From Sphingobacterium sp. N143 (lineage in GTDB: Bacteria > Bacteroidota > Bacteroidia > Sphingobacteriales > Sphingobacteriaceae): a DNA stretch of 64,000 nt. The position numbers were made by a program, and so were the translations under genes. Positions 8,683 to 17,551 of this stretch are shown here, piece after piece (position 1 is the first letter of the stretch; every line of letters starts with the position of its first letter). Location: the NCBI RefSeq assembly GCF_030325625.1, contig NZ_JACAIS010000009.1, positions 186,001 through 250,000 on the forward strand. The letters are read 5' to 3'. A model generated the notes under the pieces. It did not search any database. It was not told the DNA's origin and saw only the letters and a list, made by a program, of their open reading frames with translations.

Positions 8683-10542
8683 TTAACTCATATGAACCAT
8701 TAAAACACTGATATCAGAAGGTGAAACGCCTGAAATTCGTGAGGCTTGCCCCAGTGTGCGTGGTTTGACCTTTGATAATTTTTGCCTTGCTTCAATTGAT
8801 AGTGAAGTTAATAAACTATAATCGAAATCGGGATTAATTTCTCTATCTTCCATCTTTTTCATACGATTTACGATTTCTATTTCCTTTTCAAAGTAACTTT
8901 CATATTTCAGATTGATCTCTGCTTGTTCGATGGTATCATTATCAAATTGAGCGACGTATTGCGCAAAGCCCTCATCACCTTTAACAATATCTTGAATGCT
9001 GACTTGAGGTCGTGCAAGTACATTACTCAATCTTGTTTTTTGAGGAAGTGCACTAGAACCTACTTCCGCAAGAACCAAATTCATCTTTTCGAGATTGGTA
9101 GAATTTTGTTTTAAGTATTCAATGATATTATTCGAATTGTCGATTTTGTCTTGTACTTTTTTTAATCTATCCTCTCCTACTAATCCAAGTTTATAGGCTA
9201 AAGGGGTCAAACGGATATCTGCATTATCTTGACGAAGGAGTAAGCGATGCTCAGCTCTTGAGGTGAACATGCGATATGGTTCCTCGGTTCCTTTTGTGAC
9301 GAGGTCATCAACCAGAACACCGATGTAGGATTCGGATCTTTTAAGGATTAGCTCCTTGTCATCGTTAATCCGTTGGTGGGCATTTATACCTGCTAGAAAT
9401 CCTTGCGCCGCTGCCTCTTCATATCCAGTAGTTCCATTGATCTGTCCAGCGAAAAATAAATGTTTCACCAACAATGTTTCTAAAGTAAGGTCCAATTGCA
9501 TTGGTGGAAAGTAGTCATATTCTATGGCATAACCTGGCCGGTACATTTTAGCATTTTCAAAACCTGGTATGAGTTGTAGTGCTTTTAGCTGTACATCTTC
9601 TGGCAAAGAAGTGGAGAAGCCATTTACGTATATTTCTACTGTTTTAAAACCTTCTGGTTCTACGAATATTTGATGTCTGTCCCGTTCTGCAAATCTATTT
9701 ATCTTATCTTCGATAGAAGGGCAATATCTCGGTCCTAAACCTTTTATACGACCAGTAAACATAGGTGACTTTTCAAAGCCAGTACGAAGCATATCATGGA
9801 CCTTGTCATTGGTATAAGTGATCCAGCAACATCGTTGTTCTGTTGGAATTTCTACGTCTGTATAGGAAAAACGTCCTCTTTTTTCGTCACCCCACTGTTC
9901 CTCCATTAATGCATAGTTTAAACTACGACCATCTATTCGTGGTGGAGTACCGGTTTTCATTCGTCCAGATTCGAAACCTAGTGATACTAATTGCTCCGTT
10001 AACCCAGTTGCCGCCTTCTCCCCTGTTCTACCGCCACCAAATTTTTTATCACCGATATGTATAACGCCATTTAAGAAAGTTCCATTGGTAAGGACCACGG
10101 CATCTGATTCTATTTCTATTCCCATAGAAGTGATGACACCACAGGCCTTACCATTTTTAACAATAACTTCTTTTACGGTATCTTGCCACATATCCAGATT
10201 GGGAAGTGATTCTAATTGTAATCTCCACTCTTCGGCAAATCGCATACGATCATTCTGTGTACGGGGACTCCACATTGCTGGGCCTTTAGATAAATTAAGC
10301 ATACGAAATTGAATAGTGGATTTATCAGCAATGATTCCAGTGTATCCGCCCATGGCATCTATTTCGCGAACGATTTGACCTTTAGCTACTCCTCCTATAG
10401 CTGGGTTACAACTCATTTGGGCTATTACTCCCATATTCATTGTAATAAGTAAGGTGGATGAACCTAAGTTAGCAGCGGCCGCTGCAGCTTCACAACCTGC
10501 ATGACCAGCACCAACAACGATAACATTATATTTTTTAAACAT
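8683..10542 (-). CDS. mnmG: tRNA uridine-5-carboxymethylaminomethyl modification enzyme MnmG
   Basis: FAD protein that with MnmE installs the carboxymethylaminomethyl group on U34 of several tRNAs. 619 residues, the expected length. Motifs seen: the N-terminal FAD fold VGAGHAGCEAAAAAA (about 9-23), NPAIGGVAKGQIVREIDAMGG, the cysteine-containing RYCPSIEDKI, LPEDVQLK, GQINGTTGYEEAAAQG and the helical C-terminal domain ending in GVSPSDISVLMVH. In many bacteria mnmG (gidA) sits close to oriC; here two parS sites lie 12-77 bp upstream of its start, which fits that neighbourhood. Confidence 0.97.
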   Translation of the reverse strand: MFKKYNVIVVGAGHAGCEAAAAAANLGSSTLLITMNMGVIAQMSCNPAIGGVAKGQIVREIDAMGGYTGIIADKSTIQFRMLNLSKGPAMWSPRTQNDRMRFAEEWRLQLESLPNLDMWQDTVKEVIVKNGKACGVITSMGIEIESDAVVLTNGTFLNGVIHIGDKKFGGGRTGEKAATGLTEQLVSLGFESGRMKTGTPPRIDGRSLNYALMEEQWGDEKRGRFSYTDVEIPTEQRCCWITYTNDKVHDMLRTGFEKSPMFTGRIKGLGPRYCPSIEDKINRFAERDRHQIFVEPEGFKTVEIYVNGFSTSLPEDVQLKALQLIPGFENAKMYRPGYAIEYDYFPPMQLDLTLETLLVKHLFFAGQINGTTGYEEAAAQGFLAGINAHQRINDDKELILKRSESYIGVLVDDLVTKGTEEPYRMFTSRAEHRLLLRQDNADIRLTPLAYKLGLVGEDRLKKVQDKIDNSNNIIEYLKQNSTNLEKMNLVLAEVGSSALPQKTRLSNVLARPQVSIQDIVKGDEGFAQYVAQFDNDTIEQAEINLKYESYFEKEIEIVNRMKKMEDREINPDFDYSLLTSLSIEARQKLSKVKPRTLGQASRISGVSPSDISVLMVHMS

Positions 10543-10553
10543 CTTTCTATTCT

Positions 10554-10569
10554 TGTTCCACGTGAAACG
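10554..10569. promoter_or_regulatory. parS: parS-like site 1 (ParB binding)
   Basis: TGTTCCACGTGAAACG, which differs only at the last base from the classical Bacillus subtilis parS TGTTCCACGTGAAACA. It sits 12 bp before the mnmG start codon. parS is the loading site for the ParB partition protein and clusters around oriC. Confidence 0.85.
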
Positions 10570-10603
10570 TGGTTTTTAATTTTTACAAATTTACTGTTTC
10601 TTA

Positions 10604-10619
10604 CGTTCCACGTGAAACG
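10604..10619. promoter_or_regulatory. parS: parS-like site 2 (ParB binding)
   Basis: CGTTCCACGTGAAACG, with all 14 central bases of the parS consensus. It is 50 bp from site 1 in the same orientation and lies in the short gap between the ABC-F stop codon and mnmG. Confidence 0.85.
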
Positions 10620-10631
10620 CATAATAAAATT

Positions 10632-12491
10632 TTACATAAAATCAGCAAGGTATAACCACCTTTCTGATTTATCATCGATTTGTTTTTGGATCGATTGGAT
10701 TTCTTCAGCTAATGATGAAAGTTCAATATGATCTGTTATTTGATTTAACTCCTCTGTTTTTTTACTTACTAGTTTCTCTAGTTTTTCTATTTCTTCCTCT
10801 AGTTTACTATACTCGAGCTGTTCTTTATAAGAGAGTTTTTTCTTTTCTTCTTTGATGACCTGCTTTACCTGTTCTTGATTGCTTTTTTTCTGTTTTTCCT
10901 GCTTTTGAATCTCTTCCTGTGCCAATTTGAAGTCTGCATAATTTCCATTATAAATTTGAACTTTCCCATTGCCTTGAAAAATAAAAAGCTGATCTGTTAG
11001 TTTATCCAAAAGGTACCTGTCGTGCGAAACTAGAATTAGTACTCCTGAATAGTTGTCCAAAAAATCTTCCAATACATTTAATGTGTCAATGTCCAAATCA
11101 TTGGATGGTTCATCTAGTATTAGGAAATTCGGGTTCTTCATTAGTACACGCATAAGTTGTAAGCGTTTTCTTTCACCCCCACTCAATTTGTTGACAAAAC
11201 CAAATTGTTTTTCTGGCGGGAATAAAAAATGAGTCAACAACTGCGAAGCTGTGATCACTTCCCCATTCGCCATTTCTATATAATCGGCTATATTCTTCAC
11301 GACATCGAGTACACGATCGTTTTCACTTACTTCTAATCCCCCTTGTTTGTAGTATCCATATACTGTCGTTTCACCTACAGCAATTGATCCAGAATCAGGT
11401 TTCTCTTCTTTGGTAATTAGGTTTAGAAAAGTAGATTTTCCGGTTCCATTTTTACCAGCTAAACCAATCCGATCTCCCTTTTTGAATGTATATGAAAAAT
11501 CTTTTATAATTTTCTTTAGACCATAACATTTTGAAACATCCTCTAGTTCGAGGATCTTTGATCCCAGCCTACTAATTTTTACACTCAACTGAACCGATTC
11601 GTTTCCCTTTATAGATTTGGATTTTTCTTCCAAGTCATAGAAAGCTTCTATCCTGGATTTGGATTTTGTTCCTCGAGCTTGAGGTTGGCGACGCATCCAT
11701 TCTAATTCTCTCCTCAGTAAATTTCGGCTCTTTTCAACCATGACTGCATCAATGGCTTCCCTTTCGGATTTTTTTTCTAAAAAATAGGAATAGTTACCTT
11801 TGTAACTGTAAAGATTACCTCTGTCCAGCTCCCGGATTTCTGTGCATATATTGTCTAAAAAGTAACGGTCATGCGTTACTAAAAGAACGGTTTTATTACC
11901 AGTCGTCAAAAGCTTTTCCAACCATTCAATGGTTTCAATGTCCAAGTGATTTGTTGGTTCATCTAATATATATACATCCGGTTCATCTATCAGAAGTTTG
12001 GCTAAGGCTAACCTTTTTCGCTGTCCACCGGAAAGACTTTTTATATCCTGCTGAAAGTCCATAATATTCAAACGATTTAAAATTGTCTTGATATTATGTT
12101 CATATTCCCAGGCATTCAGTGTACTTATCTTTTCAGTGAGATCTTCCAGTTTATGCTGATCAATATCTTCAGAAAGAAGCAACTCTTCATATTCCCTAAT
12201 CAGACGCTGTTGATCATTGTCTGCACTATATATAAAATCATTGATTGATTTTAATCCTGTGAAATCAGGATCCTGTTCCAAGAAACCTATTTTTATTCCT
12301 TTTTCTTTTACAACTTTACCTGAGGTTGGTAGTGTTCGTTCCGCTAAAATGGATAGCAAAGTTGATTTTCCTGTACCATTTATCCCTACTAAGGCTACTC
12401 GGTCGCCCTTTTGAAGACCAAAGTGTAAATCTTTGAAAAGCCATCTGTCATGGAAAGAATGGCTTACTTGTTCTGTAGCTAAAATACTCAC
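10632..12491 (-). CDS. ABC-F family ATPase, Uup-like
   Basis: Two ATP-binding cassettes in one chain and no membrane segments, the mark of the ABC-F class that acts on ribosomes. 619 residues. Cassette 1: Walker A GINGTGKST near 36, signature LSGGQRKRLALAKLL near 153, Walker B VYILDEPTNHLD. Cassette 2: Walker A GKNGTGKST near 345, signature LSGGERKRLQLMRVL, Walker B FLILDEPSNDLD. An interdomain linker (RRQPQARGTKSKSRIEAF) and a charged C-terminal coiled coil (about 530-610) match Uup, which has been linked to precise excision and ribosome function. I do not call it a resistance factor. Confidence 0.88.
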   Translation of the reverse strand: MSILATEQVSHSFHDRWLFKDLHFGLQKGDRVALVGINGTGKSTLLSILAERTLPTSGKVVKEKGIKIGFLEQDPDFTGLKSINDFIYSADNDQQRLIREYEELLLSEDIDQHKLEDLTEKISTLNAWEYEHNIKTILNRLNIMDFQQDIKSLSGGQRKRLALAKLLIDEPDVYILDEPTNHLDIETIEWLEKLLTTGNKTVLLVTHDRYFLDNICTEIRELDRGNLYSYKGNYSYFLEKKSEREAIDAVMVEKSRNLLRRELEWMRRQPQARGTKSKSRIEAFYDLEEKSKSIKGNESVQLSVKISRLGSKILELEDVSKCYGLKKIIKDFSYTFKKGDRIGLAGKNGTGKSTFLNLITKEEKPDSGSIAVGETTVYGYYKQGGLEVSENDRVLDVVKNIADYIEMANGEVITASQLLTHFLFPPEKQFGFVNKLSGGERKRLQLMRVLMKNPNFLILDEPSNDLDIDTLNVLEDFLDNYSGVLILVSHDRYLLDKLTDQLFIFQGNGKVQIYNGNYADFKLAQEEIQKQEKQKKSNQEQVKQVIKEEKKKLSYKEQLEYSKLEEEIEKLEKLVSKKTEELNQITDHIELSSLAEEIQSIQKQIDDKSERWLYLADFM

Positions 12492-12843
12492 GTTTATATC
12501 ACCCTAAAATTAATTTTAGTCAATTTAAATACACAAAAACTCCTGTTCAAGAATTATTATATCTTAAAATAAATATGTATTTTTATGGATAATCATATTA
12601 TTGTATATGTCTGATTATCAGTTTTTTATATATTGAATCAATAATCTATTTGATTGCTGACTAATTAAATCCATTGGGTGCCTCTAATCTGATGTAAGTA
12701 GCTGAGCAAGTGTATGGATGAACCCATTGTATCAGCAATGTAAATTAGGAGGCCTGCAAAAATAAATAAATAGTTTCTTATTCGATGCGAAAAAAAGCGT
12801 CGTTGTGTGATAAATCGGCAATAATGATATTACCTTGATAAAT
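12492..12843. other. 352-bp intergenic stretch
   Basis: AT-rich spacer between the start of the ABC-F gene and the end of apaG. No open frame, RNA gene or clear terminator seen. It should contain the ABC-F promoter on the minus strand, but I cannot place it. Confidence 0.5.
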
Positions 12844-13230
12844 TTAATTCAGCGCATAATCAGCAATCAAATTGAAACGAGGAATTTCCACTTGAAAACT
12901 GCTGTTATCCAATGAACGGATCATATTATAATGACCTTCCATGAAACCAAATTCACTGTTGAGATTACAACCGGATGTATATTGATGTATTTGTCCTGGT
13001 TCGATTACAGGTTGTTCCCCGACAACACCTTCTCCCGATACTTCTCTATAATCTCCTTTTGCATCAAATATCTTCCAGTAACGTCCGATTAACTGCACAG
13101 TATAATCGCTCAAATTTTCTATGCTGATATGATAAGCAAACATGAAATGTTCACGGTCGGGATTAGAATACTCCGATTGATAGATTGTTTCAACCGAGAT
13201 TTTTACGCCTTCTGTAATTTGTGTGATCAT
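12844..13230 (-). CDS. apaG: ApaG (DUF525) protein
   Basis: 128 residues with the ApaG fold: VETIYQSEYSNPDREHFMFAYHISIEN, the RYWKIFDAKG motif, GVVGEQPVIEPGQIHQYTSGC and GFMEGHYNM. ApaG is a small fibronectin-III-like domain protein. It was named from the apaH operon and linked to Co/Mg efflux phenotypes in Salmonella; its molecular role is unclear. It is alone here, read away from the next gene on the plus strand. Confidence 0.93.
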   Translation of the reverse strand: MITQITEGVKISVETIYQSEYSNPDREHFMFAYHISIENLSDYTVQLIGRYWKIFDAKGDYREVSGEGVVGEQPVIEPGQIHQYTSGCNLNSEFGFMEGHYNMIRSLDNSSFQVEIPRFNLIADYALN

Positions 13231-13378
13231 TTGAATGACTGTTTATTGTTGCAATAAATACTTATGCTAAAATACTAATAATGAGTTTAAAATTCGAAAA
13301 TATAATCATTTTTAAAGTTAAAATATGCTAAGTTTAAAATTAGTATATTCAAATGATCGTTAATTAGTAGGTTTGTAT

Positions 13379-14089
13379 ATGGCAAATGGTATATTGTATT
13401 TAATTCCTGTTCCACTCAGTGATGATGCTGCATTTCAATCTTTTACCCCGTATTTGGTAGAAACGATTAATACTTTGGACGAATATATTGTCGAAAATGA
13501 GAAGACAGCACGTAAGTTTTTGAAGCTGGCGGGATTAAAAATTCCGCAAAGTGAACTTAAGATTTACGATTATGGAAAGCATGCCCGGGACAAAGGAAAT
13601 ATAAACGAATTTTTCGAAGGGCTGAAGAAAGGTAAAAATGTAGGTTTGATGTCAGAGGCAGGCTGCCCTGGAGTAGCAGATCCAGGAGCATCCATTGTTG
13701 CACGTGCACATCAGTTAGGTATCAAGGTGGTTCCCTTAGTTGGCCCCAGTTCCATTTTACTAGCCCTGATGGCGTCTGGTTTTAGCGGGCAGAAATTTGC
13801 TTTCCATGGATATCTACCGATTGATAAGAATGAACGGGCCAAAAAGATTAAAGATTTGGAACTACAAGCTATACGTGAAAATCAAACACAGATCTTTATT
13901 GAGACACCATTTCGTAATAATCATCTTTTAGCAGATTTATTAAAGTTTTGTAAATCATCTACCCAACTTTGTGTTGCCTGTAATGTAACCTCAGCCGAAG
14001 AGTCCATTCAAAGCTTAACTATTTCTGAATGGAGAAAAAGAAAAGATGATTTTCATAAAAAACCGACCATTTTTCTACTCTATCCTTGA
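13379..14089 (+). CDS. SAM-dependent methyltransferase, RsmI/tetrapyrrole methylase family
   Basis: 236 residues from ATG 13379; a TTG six bases upstream is also in frame. The sequence LIPVPLSDDAA, then GLMSEAGCPGVADPG (about 95-110), VVPLVGPSSILLALMASGFSG and FHGYLP follows the tetrapyrrole-methylase fold used by RsmI, the enzyme that 2'-O-methylates C1402 of 16S rRNA. Bacteroidota often carry a second, shorter member of this family as well as true RsmI; the N-terminus (VPLSDD rather than the usual GNLGD) suggests this one is that variant, so I leave the symbol blank. Confidence 0.8.
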   Translation: MANGILYLIPVPLSDDAAFQSFTPYLVETINTLDEYIVENEKTARKFLKLAGLKIPQSELKIYDYGKHARDKGNINEFFEGLKKGKNVGLMSEAGCPGVADPGASIVARAHQLGIKVVPLVGPSSILLALMASGFSGQKFAFHGYLPIDKNERAKKIKDLELQAIRENQTQIFIETPFRNNHLLADLLKFCKSSTQLCVACNVTSAEESIQSLTISEWRKRKDDFHKKPTIFLLYP

Positions 14090-14291
14090 GCCTGGTCTTT
14101 TGATTCCTCCCCTACCCTATTGAGCTTAAATCTAAAATTAATGCGGATAATAGCTGTTTAAATGTTAATGGATGGGGTTTTGAAAATTGAGTAGGTCTTC
14201 TTATTTTATTTTTTTGTTTGCTGTTAGAGAAATGTCAATTGAAATATGATAATATATTTAAGTTAAATGAAGGTGGGTATCTTTTAATTGT

Positions 14292-15065
14292 ATGAAATAT
14301 AAAGTTATGAATTATAGTAAATTGAGTTGTTTTATATTGTTTTTTTCCTTAGTTGTCTGCCATAAATTGACTTATGCCCAGAAAACTACTTATATGATTG
14401 TACATGGTGCATGGGGTGGGTCATGGCAGTTTAAAAATACTGCTTCCGAACTGGTAAAAAAAGGAAATATAGTCTATCGGCCTACACTAACTGGACTGGG
14501 AGAACGTTATCATTTAGCAGATACGGCTATCGGCCTACAAGTTCATATCAATGATGTTGTCAATACAATATTATTTGAAGACCTTAGCAATATTATATTG
14601 GTAGGACACAGTTATGGTGGGATGGTCATTACTGCGGTTGCAGACAGTTTACCTGACAGAATAAAAAAATTGGTTTATTTAGACGCCATACTTCCTGATA
14701 ACGGAGAATCTGTGATGTCACTGATGGGAAAATCAAGTGGAGACAATGGACTTTTGAAATTTGTAAAGGATGGTTTTATCCTCCCATTCTGGGTAAAAGA
14801 TGAACATAAGTTTCCAAGAGATGTCCCCCACTCTATGAAGACGATGACTGATGAGATTAATTTAAAAAATTCAAAAAGGACAAAAATTCCATCGACTTAT
14901 ATCTTGACCTATGAAGATAAAAAAGCAATAGAAAAGGATGATTTTTATCCGTTTTATAAAAAAGCAAAACAACGTAATTTCAAAACAATTGAATTTGTGG
15001 GTGATCATAATCCACAGATAAAAAAACTGAAAGAATTGGTAGATTTGTTGGAACAGGAAAAATAG
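14292..15065 (+). CDS. Secreted alpha/beta hydrolase (esterase-like)
   Basis: 257 residues. A signal peptide ends near YAQ (residue 30). Then an alpha/beta hydrolase fold: oxyanion-loop HGAWGGSW (38-45), nucleophile elbow GHSYGG with Ser107, and a late GDHNP (His near 239). The HGAWGG...TGLGER pattern matches the plant methylesterase/EstC-like group of small esterases. Substrate unknown; a periplasmic location is likely. Flanked by a 200-bp spacer upstream and a membrane-protein gene 18 bp downstream. Confidence 0.82.
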   Translation: MKYKVMNYSKLSCFILFFSLVVCHKLTYAQKTTYMIVHGAWGGSWQFKNTASELVKKGNIVYRPTLTGLGERYHLADTAIGLQVHINDVVNTILFEDLSNIILVGHSYGGMVITAVADSLPDRIKKLVYLDAILPDNGESVMSLMGKSSGDNGLLKFVKDGFILPFWVKDEHKFPRDVPHSMKTMTDEINLKNSKRTKIPSTYILTYEDKKAIEKDDFYPFYKKAKQRNFKTIEFVGDHNPQIKKLKELVDLLEQEK

Positions 15066-15083
15066 ATGCAGTAAAATATTTCA

Positions 15084-15569
15084 ATGACGCAGGACGAATT
15101 AATTAAAGAATTAAGTAAACCCGAAGTACAGCTTATTGTTTTCGGTATTTTGGCAATCCGTATAATTATATGGTTATTATTTGCAAATACAATTCGCAAA
15201 ACACTCAAATTAGTGGCTGCGGACAATAGATTGATGACACCCAATCAGTCCTGGCTAGTGGCAATTCCATTAGTTAATATTTATTGGAATTTTCAAGTTG
15301 CTTCTCGTTTAAGAGATTCGTTAATCAATGAATTTTATGATCGCAAGATAGCAGTGGAAGAAAATCCAACTTACAGAAAAGGATCATTGTATGCCTGGAT
15401 TTATTTGGCAACAAATATTCCGATGCCGTTTTCTATTTCAGGGGTATTGGCCATCATGCATTTTGTAACATTGGCAAACTATTGGTTTAATATTAATGCG
15501 AATCGTAGGATTTTGGAAGAACATGATAAATTTCGGGAAAAAGAGGTAATTAAAGACGATGAAAATTAA
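15084..15569 (+). CDS. Small membrane protein of unknown function
   Basis: 161 residues. One hydrophobic segment at about 15-37 (VFGILAIRIIIWLLFANTI) and two weaker ones near 65-80 and 107-135 suggest an inner-membrane protein with a charged C-terminus. I do not recognise the family with certainty; the SWLVAIPLVNIYWNF stretch resembles DUF4328-like proteins. Its last 11 bases overlap the start of the Nif3 gene, so the pair is translationally coupled. Confidence 0.65.
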   Translation: MTQDELIKELSKPEVQLIVFGILAIRIIIWLLFANTIRKTLKLVAADNRLMTPNQSWLVAIPLVNIYWNFQVASRLRDSLINEFYDRKIAVEENPTYRKGSLYAWIYLATNIPMPFSISGVLAIMHFVTLANYWFNINANRRILEEHDKFREKEVIKDDEN

Positions 15570-16659
15570 AGAAGTCATTCAATATTTGGAGCAGCTGGCT
15601 CCTTTAGGTTTACAGGAGTCTTATGACAATGCAGGACTAATTGTCGGTGATGCAAATAACGAGATCACCAAAGTGCTGGTTTCCTTAGATTGTACAGAAG
15701 CGATCATAGAGGAAGCAGTAGATAAAGGATGTAATCTGATTATTTCACATCATCCCATCATCTTTCAGGGATTGAAGAAAATCAATGGAAAGAACTATGT
15801 TGAGCGTACGGTTATTAAAGCTATTGAACATAAAATAGCCTTATATGCTATACATACAAACTTGGATAATATAACTGGTGGTGTCAATTCAAAGATTGCA
15901 GATAAATTGGGACTGGTTAATCAAGCTATTCTCGAACCGAAAAAAAATGTGTTGCGCAAAATGGTAGTCTTCGTGCCAAGAAGTCATGTAGAGGACGTAA
16001 GACAAGCATTATTTGATGCCGGAGCTGGTAAAATAGGTAAACATTATGACCAATGCAGTTTTAATACTGCTGGCTATGGTACCTTTAGGCCTCTCTTGGG
16101 AGCTGAGCCTACCATTGGAGAAATAGGTTTGCAAGAACGTGTGGAAGAAACTAGAATTGAGGTGATCTATGCTCGCTCGGTTGAACGTAAGGTCCTTTTA
16201 GCTCTTTATGAAGCCCATCCCTATGAGGAAGTTGCCTATGATTTATTTGACTTGCAGAATACGGCTGGTGAAATGGGGGCAGGAATGATTGGAAATTTAA
16301 CTGAACCTATGGACGAATTGGAATTTTTAGCGTATCTTAAGGAAAATCTTAAATTGAAGGTTATTCGCCATACTGCATTACTGGGGAAAAAAGTCAGTAG
16401 AGTGGCGGTTTGCGGAGGCGCAGGTGGATTTTTATTAGGAGCTGCAAAGCGCTCAGGGGCAGATTTTTTTGTTACTGCTGATTATAAATATCATGAATTT
16501 TTTGATGCGGAGAATGAAATTGTTATTGCTGACACTGGACATTTTGAAAGCGAACAATTTACGCAAGAATTATTGTACGACATTATTACGAAAAAATTTC
16601 CTAACTTTGCAACCTTAACAACAGAAATAGATACAAATCCTATAAAATACTACAGTTGA
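15559..16659 (+). CDS. Nif3-like dinuclear metal centre protein
   Basis: 366 residues, the long YqfO-type version. The N-terminal half has YDNAGLIVGD and SHHPIIFQ (His64, His65), and the C-terminal half has DTGHFESEQF; these His/Asp/Glu residues form the dimetal site of Nif3 (GTP cyclohydrolase 1 type 2/DUF34) proteins. The middle (about 130-230, with AHPYEEVAYDLF) is the PII-like insertion found in YqfO. The biochemical role is unsettled. The stop codon overlaps the next start (TGATG), as in many Bacteroidota. Confidence 0.92.
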   Translation: MKIKEVIQYLEQLAPLGLQESYDNAGLIVGDANNEITKVLVSLDCTEAIIEEAVDKGCNLIISHHPIIFQGLKKINGKNYVERTVIKAIEHKIALYAIHTNLDNITGGVNSKIADKLGLVNQAILEPKKNVLRKMVVFVPRSHVEDVRQALFDAGAGKIGKHYDQCSFNTAGYGTFRPLLGAEPTIGEIGLQERVEETRIEVIYARSVERKVLLALYEAHPYEEVAYDLFDLQNTAGEMGAGMIGNLTEPMDELEFLAYLKENLKLKVIRHTALLGKKVSRVAVCGGAGGFLLGAAKRSGADFFVTADYKYHEFFDAENEIVIADTGHFESEQFTQELLYDIITKKFPNFATLTTEIDTNPIKYYS

Positions 16660-17411
16660 TGGAACAAACCGTAGAACAAAAATTGAAAGCATTATGGCTT
16701 TTGCAAGCCATACATACTAAAATAGACAAAATTCGCCAAGTTCGTGGTGAGTTGCCTATGGAAGTAGCAGATCTTGAAGATGAGATTGCGGGTTTAGAAA
16801 CTCGGATCGAGAAGATCAGAACAGACTTAGACGATTTGGAAGATTCAATCGTTAAGCGTAAAAACATGATTAAAGATGCCCAAGCTGCTATCAAAAAATA
16901 TGAGACGCAGTTAAATGAGGTGAAAAATAATCGTGAATACGACGCCATTTCTAAAGAAATTGAAATCCAAGGTCTTGAAATTCAGGTTTGTGAAAAAAGA
17001 ATCAAAGAAGCGGAATTCGAGATTCGGAACAAAACAGAGAACTATGATGCTACTGTAGGTAATCTTGAGTATAGCAAAAATGAGCTTGATGGAAAGAAAA
17101 AGGAATTAGAAACCATTACTTCAGAAACACAAAAGGAAGAAGATGCCCTATTAGCAAAAGCAGCTGAGGCAGAAGCTAATATTGAGGAGCGTTTGGTAAA
17201 GGTATATTACCGTCTGCGTAATTCTTTCAAGAATGGTCTAGCTGTCGTTTCAATCGACCGTGATAGCTGTTCTGGTTGTCACAATAAGATTCCTGCCCAG
17301 ATGCAATCCGAGATTCGCCAGCGCAAAAAAATCATTATCTGTGAACATTGTGGACGTGTATTGGTTGATGAAGGTATTGTATTGGAAATTGAACAAGAGT
17401 ATGGTTTTTAA
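16659..17411 (+). CDS. Coiled-coil zinc-ribbon protein
   Basis: 250 residues from ATG 16659, which shares a base with the Nif3 stop codon; a TTG three bases earlier is less likely. Residues about 10-180 are a long, heavily charged coiled coil. The C-terminus holds a C4 zinc ribbon: CSGCHNKIP and CEHCGRVLV. This is the Bacteroidota zf-RING_7/C4-type family usually found next to nif3. Nucleic acid binding is plausible but unproved. A strong terminator follows, closing the three-gene unit that begins at 15084. Confidence 0.85.
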   Translation: MEQTVEQKLKALWLLQAIHTKIDKIRQVRGELPMEVADLEDEIAGLETRIEKIRTDLDDLEDSIVKRKNMIKDAQAAIKKYETQLNEVKNNREYDAISKEIEIQGLEIQVCEKRIKEAEFEIRNKTENYDATVGNLEYSKNELDGKKKELETITSETQKEEDALLAKAAEAEANIEERLVKVYYRLRNSFKNGLAVVSIDRDSCSGCHNKIPAQMQSEIRQRKKIIICEHCGRVLVDEGIVLEIEQEYGF

Positions 17412-17426
17412 CCATAACAAAATAGA

Positions 17427-17459
17427 AAAGCCCCGCTTGAAAAAGCGGGGCTTTTTTTT
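17427..17459 (+). terminator. Rho-independent terminator
   Basis: AAAAGCCCCGCTT-GAAA-AAGCGGGGCTTTTTTTT: a GC-rich perfect stem with a T-run, 16 bp after the zinc-ribbon gene. Confidence 0.95.
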
Positions 17460-17515
17460 ATAATCTATTTTATGCAACTTTGTTGATATAAACAGCAGAT
17501 CATTCTTTAAAACAC

Positions 17516-17523
17516 TAATTTTG
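17516..17523 (+). promoter_or_regulatory. Bacteroidota -7 box (TAATTTTG)
   Basis: Matches TAnnTTTG, 28 bp before the ATG of the first tricorn-like protease. The -33 element is not clear. Confidence 0.5.
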
Positions 17524-17551
17524 CAGCTTAGATTTTAACCTTTAAACATTT

